From NCBI RefSeq assembly GCF_001577835.2, contig NC_029519.1:38491977-38555976 (forward strand): 64,000 bases of DNA. The letters are read 5' to 3'. Origin of the DNA: Coturnix japonica. Taxonomy: Eukaryota; Chordata; Aves; Galliformes; Phasianidae. Each line of letters starts with the position of its first letter. The first letter of the stretch is position 1. The notes under the pieces were generated by a model, which was not told where the DNA came from, did no database searches, and saw only the letters and a list, made by a program, of their open reading frames with translations. This document shows, in pieces, positions 25,316-36,915 of the stretch. Made by a program: the position numbers and the translations under genes.

Positions 25316-26390
25316 CTGTAAGAAAGATGCTGCTTAGATGCTGCTGATGCAACTCTGATGACAACTATATACTAATTTAATGCTGCAGCGTGCGTGGAGA
25401 AGTGGATTTTCAACCTTCAGACTTTCATGTTTTCACCCTCTGGTGAAAGTACATACACTAATCCGTACAGCCCTATGAATTGGAACATCACTGCACGTAT
25501 TTCCAACTAGGTGACCCATTTTTTTGGAAGCAAAGCACTTATAAAATCCTTAGACATACAGAAATCCCACATTCAGGCTCACCACAAGGGCTCCTTGCCA
25601 CCCCTTTCCATACACGTGGAAGCCTGGCAAAGTTCAATTTAGAATTGTGAACTATATGCAGGTTAGGGGCAAAACTAAAGTCACATTTACAGTGATTTCT
25701 ACAACTGTCCTGATTATTGTGTTATTCTCAGTGTACCTTTTCATATTTCTCCTTTAGCTTTGCAGCCTTCTGTTCATAGGGCTGCTTGTCTTTGGCCGAC
25801 TGTTCAGACCACATTTCACCCAACTTCTTTGCCGTGTCTCCAATAGACAAACCGGGATGATCGTTTTTGATTTTTGGACGGTGTTCAGAGCAGAAAAGGA
25901 AGAACGCGGATCTGAAACAAGAAATGATGTTTAAGCAAGTAAGAGGCAAACGGAATGCATGTTGTGGGGCTTTTTTAATGCCATTTGAACACTTACGGTG
26001 GTCTTTTAGGAGCGTTGGGGTCCTTCTTCTTCCCCTTCTTCTCTCCTTTGGGAGGAACGTAGTTCTTCATCTCCCTGTCGTAGCGAGCTTTGTCTCCCTT
26101 GGCCATCTCCTCGAACTTCCCTTTCTCCTTGCTGGACATGGTCTGCACACACACGCAATGGAGAGGCGCGGGGGGGCGGGATCAGACTTAGCCCCGCCGC
26201 CCCCAGTGCCGCGCAGCAGCCGCCCTTCTCCCGTGCTCACCTTCCACCGCTCCGAGCACTTCCGCGAGAACTCGGCGAAGTTGACGGAAGCGTCTGGGTG
26301 CTTCTTCTTGTGCTCCTCACGGCACGTCTGCACAAAGAAGGCATAGGCAGACATCTTGCCCTTGGGCTTCTTCGGGTCGCCCTTGCCCAT
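25163..26390 (-). CDS. HMGB2: HMGB2, high mobility group box 2
   Basis: Nuclear DNA-bending chromatin protein, abundant in proliferating cells. Four coding exons on the minus strand (26390-26241, 26142-25997, 25911-25737, 25315-25163) join in frame to 207 codons plus TAA, the usual family length (human 209). HMG box A spans about residues 9-79 and box B about 95-163. The redox cysteines C23, C45 and C106 are all present. A basic linker ([11 protein letters not shown]) is followed by a 20-residue purely acidic tail (19 Glu, one Asp), read from a CTC/TTC triplet tract on the plus strand. The start [16 protein letters not shown] fits the family. HMGB1 is less likely: the tail is short, the wording of box B ([18 protein letters not shown]) is HMGB2-like, and the GALNT7/SAP30 neighbours match the HMGB2 locus. 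Confidence 0.97.
25737..25911 (-). CDS. HMGB2: HMGB2 exon, HMG box B
   Basis: 175 bp on the minus strand, acceptor TTGTTTCAG, donor GTACAC. Reads [20 protein letters not shown] to EKYEK. Contains C106, the reactive cysteine of box B. Confidence 0.96.
25997..26142 (-). CDS. HMGB2: HMGB2 exon, end of box A and linker
   Basis: 146 bp on the minus strand, acceptor GTGTGCAG, donor GTAAGT. Starts [20 protein letters not shown] and ends [12 protein letters not shown]. Flanking introns are very short (98 and 85 nt). Confidence 0.96.
26241..26390 (-). CDS. HMGB2: HMGB2 first coding exon (box A)
   Basis: 150 bp (50 codons) from the ATG at 26390 down to the donor GTGAGC. Reads [20 protein letters not shown] to CSERWK with C23 and C45. 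The ATG has purine at -3 and G at +4. Confidence 0.96.
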
Positions 26391-27000
26391 GGCGAGCTCG
26401 GCGGCGGGTCCTTGCGGAGGAGGAGGGCGGGAGCGGCACCGTGAGGGCGGCGCTACTACCGGGCGGGTCCCGCCGCGCTCCCGCCCCTCGGCCGCCGCTC
26501 CGCCCGCCCCGCCCGGGGCCGGCCCTGCCCTGCCCTGCCCGGCCCTGCCCCGCCGCCCGCCCGCTCCCCGCCGATCCCCGCGCTCCCGCCCGTTCCCTGC
26601 CCTTGGTGCCGCCGACACCGCCCTCCCCGCGGCCGCAGCCCCACCCGCCGTGTCCCGCCGCCGGCTCCGCGCCTCCCTCGCTCCTCCCGCCGCCCGCTCG
26701 TTTCTCCCTCCGCCCACGTCCTTCCCGGCCGCGCTCCGCGAGAACCCGGCGGCAGCGGAGGCGGCGCGGCCTTGCCTGGCTGAAGGGCTTTAGCGTCGGC
26801 GTTGCGTGCGGGCCGTGCTCCGTGCGCGGTTCCTGCGGACTGCCTGCCTGCCTGCCTGCCCGGCGGCGCACTTACCGCCTCTTGTTTTCCGCAGCCCCTG
26901 CCCGCCACAGCAACTTGACCCGCCGCGCCTCGGGCCCCGCCCACCGCCTCCCATTGGCCGCCGCGCCGGTTCAAACTGCCTACGGCCCCGCCCGACCCGG
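26391..27000 (-). other. HMGB2: HMGB2 5' leader with non-coding first exon (inferred)
   Basis: Minus-strand donor GGCG/GTAAGTG at 26876/26875 and acceptor CCGCAAG at 26413-26411 define a 465-nt intron upstream of the ATG. That implies a non-coding first exon from about 27.0 kb to 26876. The intron contains a (TGCC)n run at 26841-26860 and CCCTG-type repeats near 26524-26550. The transcription start is not resolved. Confidence 0.6.
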
Positions 27001-27020
27001 CTCCGGCCGCCGCCCATTGG
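26953..27020 (-). promoter_or_regulatory. HMGB2: HMGB2 core promoter: two CCAAT boxes and a CHR
   Basis: On the minus strand CCAAT boxes lie at 27020-27016 and 26957-26953, with TTTGAA (cell-cycle genes homology region consensus) at 26975-26970 between them. CCAAT plus CHR is the NF-Y/DREAM-MMB layout of G2/M genes, which fits HMGB2's proliferation-linked expression. The motif match is seen; function is inferred. Confidence 0.55.
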
Positions 27021-27032
27021 CTCGTTCCGCCG

Positions 27033-27040
27033 TGACGTCA
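27033..27040. promoter_or_regulatory. HMGB2: Full CRE palindrome upstream of HMGB2
   Basis: TGACGTCA, the perfect CREB/ATF palindrome, 13 bases upstream of the distal CCAAT box in the HMGB2 direction. Confidence 0.6.
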
Positions 27041-27150
27041 CGGCCGCGGCGGCCCCGCGGTTAGGTGGAGCGCGGGGAGTCGTTAGCGCTCATACTCGCT
27101 GGAACCGGTTGGGGTGAGCAGAGCGGGGGGGCGGGGCCAAGGCAGCCGGG

Positions 27151-27267
27151 CGGCGATTGGTCGAAAGGGACGGTTTAAAAAACCGCGGGGAGGGCCGCCA
27201 TTCGCCGCCGGGAGCTGCGCGCGCCGTGATTGGGCGGAGCGGGATGCTGCAGCGTGGTTTAAATATA
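27151..27267 (+). promoter_or_regulatory. Possible divergent promoter upstream of HMGB2
   Basis: ATTGG (inverted CCAAT) at 27156-27160 and 27229-27233, the inverted-repeat GGTTTAAAAAACC at 27172-27184, and a TATA-like TTTAAATATA at 27258-27267, all within the CpG island. This could start plus-strand transcription or serve as distal HMGB2 sites. No downstream coding gene is visible. Confidence 0.3.
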
Positions 27268-27866
27268 CAAAGCCGGGTACGGGGCGAAAGGAGCTGCCGT
27301 GTCCGTGTGGGGTGGTGGAGCTCGGCGCTGTTGGCGGCTCGGGCTGCGCGGGGTCCGCTCCTGGGCCGCGTTGTGTGGGGCCGCCAAGGGGAACGCGAGG
27401 AGGGTGGCAGGTACGGGGTGCAGGACAGCGCTCCTTGTTCTGAGGGGGAGCGCCGGGAGGAGCGCGGCCCTTTGTGCCTGGGAGAGAAACCGCCGCTTCT
27501 GGGCTGCGATGGCTGCTCCGCTGCGATCTCGGCCCCGCTCTGCAAGTCGGGTCCTGCTGGTAGAAGTCTCCTTCTTTCGCTCCCCATTTAGCATCCCGCC
27601 ACATGCTCCCCAAAGAAGCTCCCAACACTCCTGCTTCGTCCGAGTGTAGCTACAATGCTGCTGTAGGACGGGCTGCTTCTGCTTAGTAAGGATGTTAGGT
27701 CTTCAGTGGTACTGACCTCTTTCAGCTGTAAAACTAATAACAGTTTTTAAAGTGTAGCAGGAGGAGGCCCTGAGCAATCCTGGGCACGGGCCGGTTGTGG
27801 GTGTGAGATTGGTGTGTCTGACCCAACCTCTGAAGTCCCTTCTGTGCCAGATCTGCTCAGCATTAC

Positions 27867-28031
27867 AATCATAGAATCACAGGGTTGGAAAGGGCTTACA
27901 AGATCATCCAGTCCAACCATCCTCTTATCACCATTACTACACAAGCTACTAAACTGTATCTCGTAGCTCCTCATCCATGTGCCTCTTGAACACTGCTGGG
28001 GACGGTGACTCCACCACCTCCCTGGGCAGGC
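27867..28031 (-). repeat. CR1 LINE 3' fragment
   Basis: Minus-strand copy. On the plus strand it begins ATCATAGAATCACAGGGTTGG and runs through GATCATCCAGTCCAACCATC to GGGGACGGTGACTCCACCAC and CTCCCTGGGCAG. Similarity then fades. Confidence 0.92.
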
Positions 28032-28819
28032 CAGAAGCATTGAATGAGGAGCATTTCTCAGGCCCAGTCCTTCAAGCTCGTCTTTCTTCATCCTGACAAA
28101 GACATGTTCCCACAGAACGTTGCTAATATGGGAACAAATGCTTCCTCTGTCCTCCTTTCGTATTAATCTCTATGTGTTTGCTCAAAATGCAGCCCTGAAA
28201 GGCAATGTGAAGTGGAAGTTGCTCAGAACCTGCTTTAAAAGGAGTGTGGTTGGGCGATGAATTGGCAGAGCTGTGCAGAGGTGTGTTCCCATGGCAGATG
28301 TCAAAGCCCGTCAGAAGTTGCTTATCTGAGCTCTTATAGCACCTCACTTCTGTGGCTATTCCTTTTAATAGCATGTAACCTACAAGCAAAGCTTACGCTT
28401 ATCTCCTAAAATAAACATTTATGCAGGGAATATCCTGTGTTCCAGTATTTTATTGCCGTAAACCAACCCATTACCCCTCCATGGTGGAGTAATGCTGTCT
28501 GTTCTGTAGCAGTGAACTCAGTGAAGGCCTAGAGCCGCTTTGCGAGGAGTACTTTATTTCTTTATATGTGGCCTTTACAAATTGTTTTGCTTCAAGTATT
28601 ACTTGGAAAGCGTGACTTTGTTTAGTGAATTACGCTGCCAGATGGTTACTCATTTACTTTGTGGTGAACCACCTGCGTATGACAGTTTCTTGCAGAGTTC
28701 TCTGGCTAATAAAGTCGTTTTGTAGCAGACAGTGGAATAGTAATGTATGCAGAATGAATCATCACACGACCATTAGTAGGTCTGATGGAAAAAGAAAACA
28801 TTTTTGTTGTTCACATATT

Positions 28820-29120
28820 GCTGACAATAGCAGGACACGGGGAAATGGTTTTAAGTTAAAAGAGGGAAGATTTAGGTTGGATGTTCGGGGAAAGTTCTTC
28901 ACTAGGAGAGTGATTAGGCCCTGGAACAGGCTGCCCAGGGAGGCTGTGGATGCCCTGTTCTTGGAGGTGTTCAAGGCCAGGTTGGACGGGGCCCTGGGCA
29001 ACCTGATCTAGTAAAGGTGTATGTTTGGTGGCCCTGCCAGGCAGGGGGGTTGGAACTACATGATCCTTGAGGTCCCTTCCAACCCGGCTCATTCTGTGAT
29101 TCTGTGTGATTCTGTGATTC
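28820..29120 (+). repeat. CR1 LINE 3' fragment
   Basis: Runs from GCTGACAATAGCAGGACACG through GGAACAGGCTGCCCAGGGAG and GGTTGGAACTACATGATCCT to a tail of several ATTCTGTG units. Very close to the 3' part of the copy at 36.4-36.9 kb, so both belong to one subfamily. Confidence 0.95.
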
Positions 29121-31893
29121 AACAGACATACCCTGAACTCTCTGTATCAGGGCATTCAAATGACAACAAAGGTAGTGCTGCCTCCTGCGTCTTTTTCAGC
29201 TACAGGAAAATATAAGATTAACTCCATCAGAATCAGTCCTGCTTTTGATTCCCTGCTAATGCAATTGACAGGACAACATATTGCTACCCCAGCTTTTGGG
29301 AAGCAGTCCTATAAATACTGGTGCTTCTAAAGTAGATAATCATATAGTTATCGTAGAGTATAGAGCTCTAGTTCGTGTGTGTTGCTGAATAGTAACCAGG
29401 ACTGTTCAGAGACAGTTTCTAACAGTGGAAAGCAGAGTAGAATATGACATATTTTACCCCTATAAATAAAATACTTGGACAGTTTTTTCTTATGTACTCT
29501 TAAGAAAACAGTTGTGGCAAAGCAGGTAGGGTAAGACAGTCTAATTAGTGGCATGGGACAAATGAGCCCTGCCTGTCTTTTAAATGATTTAATCGGATGG
29601 TTTAAGGAAGCTGTTTCTAGTTTTGTTCTGCGTTCCTCTTAAAACATCCTTTCCCTAGATTATCTTCTCCAAAAAAGAAAGCCTTTGTGCAATTAAATCT
29701 AAACATGGAAGGCTACAGCATGCTATGTCATGTAACATAGGGCAGCATAACAAACCTAACAGTTGGAGTCTTTACCATCTGTCCATCCTCCAACAAGGAA
29801 GGCAGTATTGATAATTTTCCATGCTTGAATATGATACTGGACACTTTCTGCGGCAGTGCTGATGCTGAAAGCTCCATGCAAGAATACTGATTTTCATTAA
29901 GTTGGCAGCTCCAAAACCATCTTTCTACAGAACCATCATACTTGGAAAAGTGTTTCTCTGTGTGCTGAGTTCCACAATAAGCTGTCACTCTTTTTTCTCA
30001 TTAGACCATACTGTTCCTTCTCAGACGAAACCACAAATTCTGTCTCAAGAGATTCCATCGCTGCTACTTTTCTAAAGCACAGATCTGTGCAGTATTGACT
30101 TGGGTCAGTCCGTGTGGTTAATTTATGGATGACAGTTGTGGGTAAGAAGCGTAAACTCCAAGACTTCAGGCTTACTTCTAGTTGAATAATTCAGCTCATG
30201 AAATGACTGTTAAGTTTTATAGTTCCCTGTTCTCAAGCCATTTTGTGTTTCTCTTCTGCTCCACAATTGCAATTTTGAGCGCTGTTGTTAACTTCGCTTA
30301 ATCTTCAGAGGACTGTCTGTGGAAAGATAAGCAGTGCAGTGCCTAGAAACGTTGGGTAGAAAAAGACAGGATGAGCAAAGGGGCAAGAGCAGGTTACAGA
30401 GCTGAAAAACTGGCTTAAAGAAAAGTGTGTGGTGGACAACAAAACTGAGCGAGCAGAGCATTATAGTTTACTCCTAGATTCCAAGAGCACCGTCGTCAGC
30501 TTTTCTGAGTATCGTTATTAGGGAATATAGTGATGAAAACCTCTTCTTTGAATATTAATTAACGTTTCAATCAACAGATCTGTTCTGCTTGCAACAGAAG
30601 TGATTCAGGTGAGGGAACTGCAGACCCAATTGCATGACCAGAACTCAGACTGAGCTTTTATTCTGGTGTAAGCGTATGTACAATGACAGTGTGAGCTTAA
30701 ATTCATTCCTCTGTATGAAGCAGGCCCACTGTCTCTCCCCCTAGACTCTGCTATTACCTGAATTCCTGTATGGAGCGCGCCATAACGTGGCATTAATGGC
30801 AGTGAAATTGGAAAGTAATCATTCTTGATTCATTGCAGTCTGCAGCTGACATGGTTTCTCTTACAGATGTGAGAAGTCGCTGTTTACTGGATGAGTAATG
30901 AAAGTGAGTTATAACCACTCATGCTTTTAATATCACCTAACTAACTTCACAAATAGCAATGCAAGCTGTTGAAAGGCAAAGCAGATTTAGCTTTAGATTA
31001 TCAGCGTTTTTTGTTGTAGGAAATTGAAAGTTTAAAATCCAAGACATTAAAAGCATTTAAATAGGTCACCGATTTAGAACTCCATTTGTACTGTGAGTTA
31101 CAAGGTCTACGGACAACAACTGTGATTTTGGGCCTATTTCATGAGCATCTCTTGTGCTCCATGTAGGATTAAAAGCAAGATGGAGGACTCCCTAAGCTGC
31201 TGCTTACCTAAACTCAAAGCAATGCTCCATTTGCTGCAGTGTTCCAAATATAAGCAGTTATTTTCTTCATACTTTGATAAAACTTATGTAACTGCAGCAG
31301 GCCAAAAGTCCTCTAAGCTGATGTGTCTGTCAATAAGGAATTATGTTAAAGTAACATATTAGAACCTTTTCCTTTTTTTTTTTCTGTTTTTAGTTGTATA
31401 GCAGGGACACAATATATATTTTATAAAAAAGAAATACATTTACACTCTAAACAGTTTTATTACACGTGCTACTGTCAAGCCTGCAGAACCAGTTAAGCAG
31501 CTCATAGGCAAACAGTGGCCTTGGTACACCAGGCTGCTTTAGTCTGAAAGTTCAGTAACTTGTTTTGGCTTCGTGCTGTGTACCAAATACTTAAAACAAA
31601 GACAGCCTGCATTACATGCTACCAGGGACAGCTGCAGAGCAGAGAGTGAAACTGAAGTGGTCATCTGATAGGAAATAAACACAACAAATCTCTCTTGGTA
31701 CTGATGCAGATAATATTAGGAACACCAGCTGTTCCTGGTTGCAATAATTGTTATATTTTAGCAAACTTTTTCGATCTTAATCTGAATTTCATTTATTTAC
31801 TTACATTCAAAGAAATACTCAACTCATGTACTATTTTTCCCCTTCAAATCTTATTTCTTTATGTTTTGCGTTATTCCTCTCTTTTCACAAATA

Positions 31894-32313
31894 TGAGAAG
31901 AAACAGGCCTTATGAGCAGCGGCTGAGGGAGCTTGGATTGTTCAGCCTGGAGAAGAGGAGGCTCAGAGGAGACCTTATAGCTCTCTATAACTTCCTGAAG
32001 GGGGGTTGTAGTGAGCTGGGGGTTGGCCTCTTCTCTCGTGTAATCGGTGATAGAACTAGAGGGAATGGTTTTAAGCTGTGCCAGGGGAGACTCAGGCTGG
32101 ACATTAGGAAGAATTACTTCTCGGAAAGAGTAGTCAGGCATTGGAATGCACTGCCCAGGGAGGTGGTGGAGTCACCGACCATGGGAGTGTTCAAGAAACA
32201 TCTGGATGTGGTGTTGAGGAATATGATTTAGCTGGGAAGTATTGGTAATGGTTGGACTAGATGATCTTCTAGGTCTTTTCCAACCTTGATAATTCTATGA
32301 TTCTGTGATTCTG
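31894..32313 (+). repeat. CR1 LINE 3' fragment
   Basis: Contains the end of the reverse-transcriptase frame ([20 protein letters not shown]) and then the 3' UTR with GGTTGGACTAGATGATCTTC and ATTCTATGATTCTGTGATTC. The open frame of about 178 codons across it is the CR1 ORF2 end fused to flanking sequence. Confidence 0.95.
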
Positions 32314-33974
32314 AAAATAGCTTTCTTTTCCCTTCTTCACCCATTAGATAGTCTTACAGGCAGTATAAAAGGGCTTCCAAATGTGATTAGTTATAAATGA
32401 CAGTACTAAATTGGTTTAAGTGGGTAAAAAAAAGGATTGTTCCTTCTGCCCCCACCTCTCCACTCGCCAAAATCTTCATAAAACATGGGTTTCTCTATCT
32501 GAAATGTAGACAGGACTTAAGTAAAATGTAATTACTACAGCCAAATATTGCATTGTTTGGAAGACATTAGTTCCAGGATATTTTTACTTCTAAATAGGAA
32601 AACAAAGGGATGGATTGTGTCTGGCCCTGGAGGTGTGATATGAAGGAAAGGGATTCAAAGAGGCTCTAGTCCCAGTCCAGCCCCTGAATAGCCAAAGCAC
32701 CTGTTTGAGAGCAGCCACTGATGCTCATGCTGCCAAAAAGAAGCACGTGGCAACTGATGATGGTTTACAAATATTGAAACTTACTTCTACAGAATGTTTT
32801 GTTTCTACCTTTCGCATTCAGAAACACTATTTTCTTCTGAGCACAAGAAACCTGAAAGTAAACTGTGACAGCAAAAGTTGTTTACTACGTAATTGCTGTT
32901 CTTAAATCTTTCAGGAAAGAATACAGGGGGAGTTGACAGAGATGTATTCCACAGGCCAAAGGAGGAAGGAGGAATCTGCATTCTTCTGTCTCCTGCAGCC
33001 AATAGAGAGAAGTGGATGCAAACAGCCCGATTCCTTGTAAAATACGCATAAGCTCATTGGCCTTCTGTCCAAGTAATAAGGAAACATGCATTAACTTATT
33101 GAGTCTGAAGTTTTGGTCATGTGAAGTACATCCTGGTATGAAAATCACTTTTGGCTGAGGGAATACCATTGTGAGTCTATCTACGTCAATTAATTAATTG
33201 GTTCAGGACAAAAGTAGCTTTTAAGAGTAGTCTCCTGATGGGATTTTTCTTACCATGCTTTCCTTCATATACTCAACATTGACATAAATAAACCTTTGAG
33301 AGAATCCATTTTGATGCAAGACTTACTACTGCTCGATCAAACACGCTGCAGTTCATTAGCTTGATTGATGTACCATTACATTTTATTACATTACATTTAA
33401 TATTACTAATAAGCATTTCTGTTTTAATTATCACAAGGTATACAAATATTAAAAGCATAAAACCCACCTTTCAACTTTTCCAGCATTAAAAAGAAAAAAT
33501 ATGTAAAGATATTATTCATTTTGCAACAGACTTTGACGATATAACTATGAATGTAGATAACCACAGAGAGTCGCTTAAGAGGTAAGAAATTGTGTTACTT
33601 TTGCTAATTCTAACATAAATTACAAGATCATGTAAAAATCTGCTCAGCCACTTATGGAGAGATGTAAGGTTGGTTGTTTTGGTGCCTCTGAATAGTTGTA
33701 ACAGCAAAATCAGGTCTCACCTCTGGTTGTCAATAAGTATTAACAACCAAACACGTAGATAAAAGAGCCTTTAAACCCCATTATATCTGTTTAAACATCA
33801 TAATGTTGAAACTAAAGAGTGGGAGTCACCTTTTCTCTGTGGTTATGTTGTATTTTTGGTTTATTTTAGAAAATGTTCTTGACTCTGTTTCAAACTTATC
33901 TTTGAAACTGTAAGGCTGGAAGCTTTATGACTATGAAAGCTGAGGCTAGCATCATCTTCTAAGTAAAGGATTAG

Positions 33975-34088
33975 AGCAGGAAAGGGCAAGGGGGAATGGC
34001 TTTAAACTGAGACAGGGGAGGTTTAGGTTAGATATTAGGAGGAAGTTTTCCACACAGAAGGTGGTGAAGCACTGGCACAGGCTGCCGA
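33975..34088 (+). repeat. Internal CR1 fragment lacking its 3' end
   Basis: Matches the CR1 block GGCTTTAAACTGAGACAGGG through TTAGATATTAGGAGGAAG to GCACAGGCTGCC and stops abruptly, without the usual 3' UTR end. CR1 copies normally keep the 3' end, so a deletion or later rearrangement is likely. Confidence 0.85.
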
Positions 34089-36363
34089 TGTATAAGCCTT
34101 TATCTTTTAAGCAGAGTGAACTGTGCGGGAGGTCAGAAAGACATTTAAACAGAGCTGTATTCATTTTATTTTTATGAAAGGATCCATACTAGTATTAGAC
34201 TCTACTTGGATCCTACTGACTGAGTCCAGATCATCATCCTCTGAAGAATTATTAAACTACTCACTGTAGATTTAATTGGAGGAAGTGCTCACCTTGCTCC
34301 CAAGGAGCACTTTGTAGCTGCTGCTGACTCGAAGTGTGTAATCAAACCTAAAGATGCTCACAGCTGTGCTGCCAAGATCCTCATCAACACTACAATGGCT
34401 TAGACGGTTGCAGAGATTTTTCCATTTTCCTTTGTATAAAAAGAACCCAAAACAAAAAAAATCATGGTGGTGTAAAGGAGTGTTGTAGTTTCTAGAACCC
34501 AAGACAAAACTACAAAGATATGCGTTATTCAAAGTAAAAAATGATTCAAGACCATGTCAAATCTAAGTTTATATAACTAGGAAATGATGCTTCTCAGAAT
34601 ATAAGATGGTAACAATGACTGTATGCTTTGTTTTCCTGGTATCGAGAGAGACCACAAAAATTTGTTGTAAATATGAGTTTCTTATGCTGTCAACATAAAG
34701 AGCTGACCCAGCTTTTTGTTTCCTTTCAAGCGATTAACAAATAACTCTTAAATCATACACAAGTGTTGGATCTATCATTCACAGCTAATTTTCTATTATA
34801 TTGTTAAGCAAAACCTTCGGGAGTGATAGTTTTTGCCATACATCCCTGGTTATTATGTTGCCTTTCAGAAAAGCACTACTGTTGTTTTTTGCTGGGTTTA
34901 TTTCTGACTGACATCTCATGCAACATGAAATGAAATGTTAAAGCAGCTTGGATGGACAAATCAGTGCAACAGTGACTCTGAAACAAACAGATGGATGTGC
35001 TCTTTTAACTTGCTTGAATGGGAGCTTGTGAGAAGAAAGATTATTGTAACCTAATACATAGCTCAGTACAAAGCTGGGGGTGGGCTTTGCACTCGTTGAA
35101 TTTTAAACGTCTCACTTAAGATGCATTCAGATAGGACCCATACTTTTTGTTTGTAAAGTGTATTTCAGTGTTTAAGTCCCACAACAAATAACATCTGCCA
35201 TGTATATTCAGCTAAGAACGCTTCTTGTTTCTGAACCAACACTTATGCTTTTTTCTTTTGCATGTGAAAATCAGTCCTTTTAAAAGAAGGTCCTTTGCTT
35301 ATTGCACAAGTGAGCTGGTACAAACTGTGAAGGGGAATGTATTACAGATCTTCAAAGCTTTTACAGTACACAAGCTTATCAGTTTTAATCCTGTAACACC
35401 TAGATTATTCCTAAAATACCAGGTTTATTTTTGGACCCTATTTACTGCTTTAAATCTAATAAAAGCACGTGTTACATAAACTCTTATACACTCGTAATTT
35501 TCATGCTACAAGCTGGAGTGCTTTAAAAAAACTAAAGGAATATTGGCTTCAATGGGATGACTAAAAGACCTGAATGAAAACACCAGTTTTACACTAATTT
35601 AATTCTTTTGGTTAAAGGTAGGATTTTCTCTCTTATCATTTTATTTACTTCTACAGTAAACTCTGTGTGTGCTAATGGAGATTTTGTTACCCGATTAAGT
35701 ATTGAAACAAAGTTGCATTTTAGCTATTCAAGAGAAGAAGTTTAAAGAAGGGGAAAAAAAGTCGTTTGCAGGTAAATCTTAATGTTCCTGTGTTTTCAGC
35801 TCAATGCTTAAACAGCTGGACAATAAATGGGAGGCAGCAGTTAGTGGGTAATGGAGTGGGAGAGGATCAAACATTTGAGAAAGAAGGGCATGATAAAAGG
35901 ACTGAACTTTGTTTCTGCTGAGGAGGAAGAGATTTGTTCTCTGTTCTCTGTGTTTATGGTTAGAAATAGATCTCAGCCTCTAAAGTACTTACAGTACAAC
36001 GTATCAAATGTTTCCATTTCTGACACACAGACAGTGATTTCCTGTTGATTTGGTTGCTCTTCCATGAAAAACATCACGGGACGTTGTACAATATCTACAG
36101 CAAATTAAGGAAATCTGTTTTTAATTGGAACAGTTACAGTCTGAAACAAATAAAATGCTCATTTACTGTTAAAAATTGCACCAGTCATTTTCCTTAGTGC
36201 TGTATTTGCTAACAGGATAATTTGAGGTGCTGAACATAAGCAAGCGCACTAAAATTCTCTTAGACTTCAGATGAATGATACCTAATGGGGAAGGGAGTAG
36301 TAAGCCCCAAGTGAACCTTATCATGCCAAGGTGTGTATGCAGTCATGAACCATATTTCCTTTA

Positions 36364-36915
36364 CTCAGCTCTTGTGAGGCCCCATCTGGAGTACTGTGTC
36401 CAGGTGTGGAGTACTGTGTCAGGACAAGAAAGACATGGAGATTTTGGAAAGGGTCCAGAGGAGGGACAGGAAGATGATCAGGGGACTGGAGCACCTCCCC
36501 TGTGAAGACACGCTGAGGGAGTTGGGCTTGTTCAGCCTGGAGAAGACAAGGCTGCGGGGTGACCTCATTGCAGCCTTTCAGTACCTGAAGGGAACCTACA
36601 CCCATGAGGGGAGTAAACTCTTCAAAAGGGCTGACAATAGCAGGACACAGGGAAATGGTTTTAAGTTAAAAGAGGGAAGATTTAGGTTGGATGTTAGGGG
36701 GAAGTTCTTCACTAGGAGAGTGCTTAAGCACTGGAAGAGGCTGTCCATGGAAGCAGTGGATTCACCGTTCTTGGAGGTATTTAAGGCCAGGTTGGACGGG
36801 GCCCTGGGCAACCTGATCTAGTAAAGGTGTATGTTTGGTGGCCCTGCCAGGCAGGGGGGTTGGAACTACATGATCCTTGAGGTCCCTTCCAACCCGGGTC
36901 ATTCTGTGATTCTGT
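36364..36915 (+). repeat. CR1 LINE 3' fragment, longest in window
   Basis: About 550 bp. Begins in the reverse-transcriptase C-terminal region (SALVRPHLEYCVQVW type) and runs through [20 protein letters not shown] to the 3' UTR and an ATTCTGTG tail. The 13-base unit GGAGTACTGTGTC occurs twice in tandem near 36388-36420, a local duplication not expected in the consensus. Confidence 0.95.

Larger units (their letters stand above)
26150..27560. promoter_or_regulatory. HMGB2: CpG island over the HMGB2 promoter
   Basis: Dense CpG and GC across the first coding exon, the leader intron and about 500 bases upstream, against an AT-rich background. Long open frames on both strands here follow from the low stop frequency of GC-rich DNA and are not taken as genes. 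Confidence 0.85.

Noticed and set aside
26067-27649. Many long open frames on both strands over the HMGB2 promoter
   Set aside because: Same GC-driven effect. The only supported coding content is the HMGB2 first exon on the minus strand.
31695-32231. 178-codon open frame on the plus strand
   Set aside because: Its second half is the C-terminal CR1 reverse-transcriptase region read into the CR1 3' UTR; the first half is flanking DNA. Not a host gene.
36396-36821. 141-codon open frame on the plus strand
   Set aside because: CR1 ORF2 end and 3' UTR.
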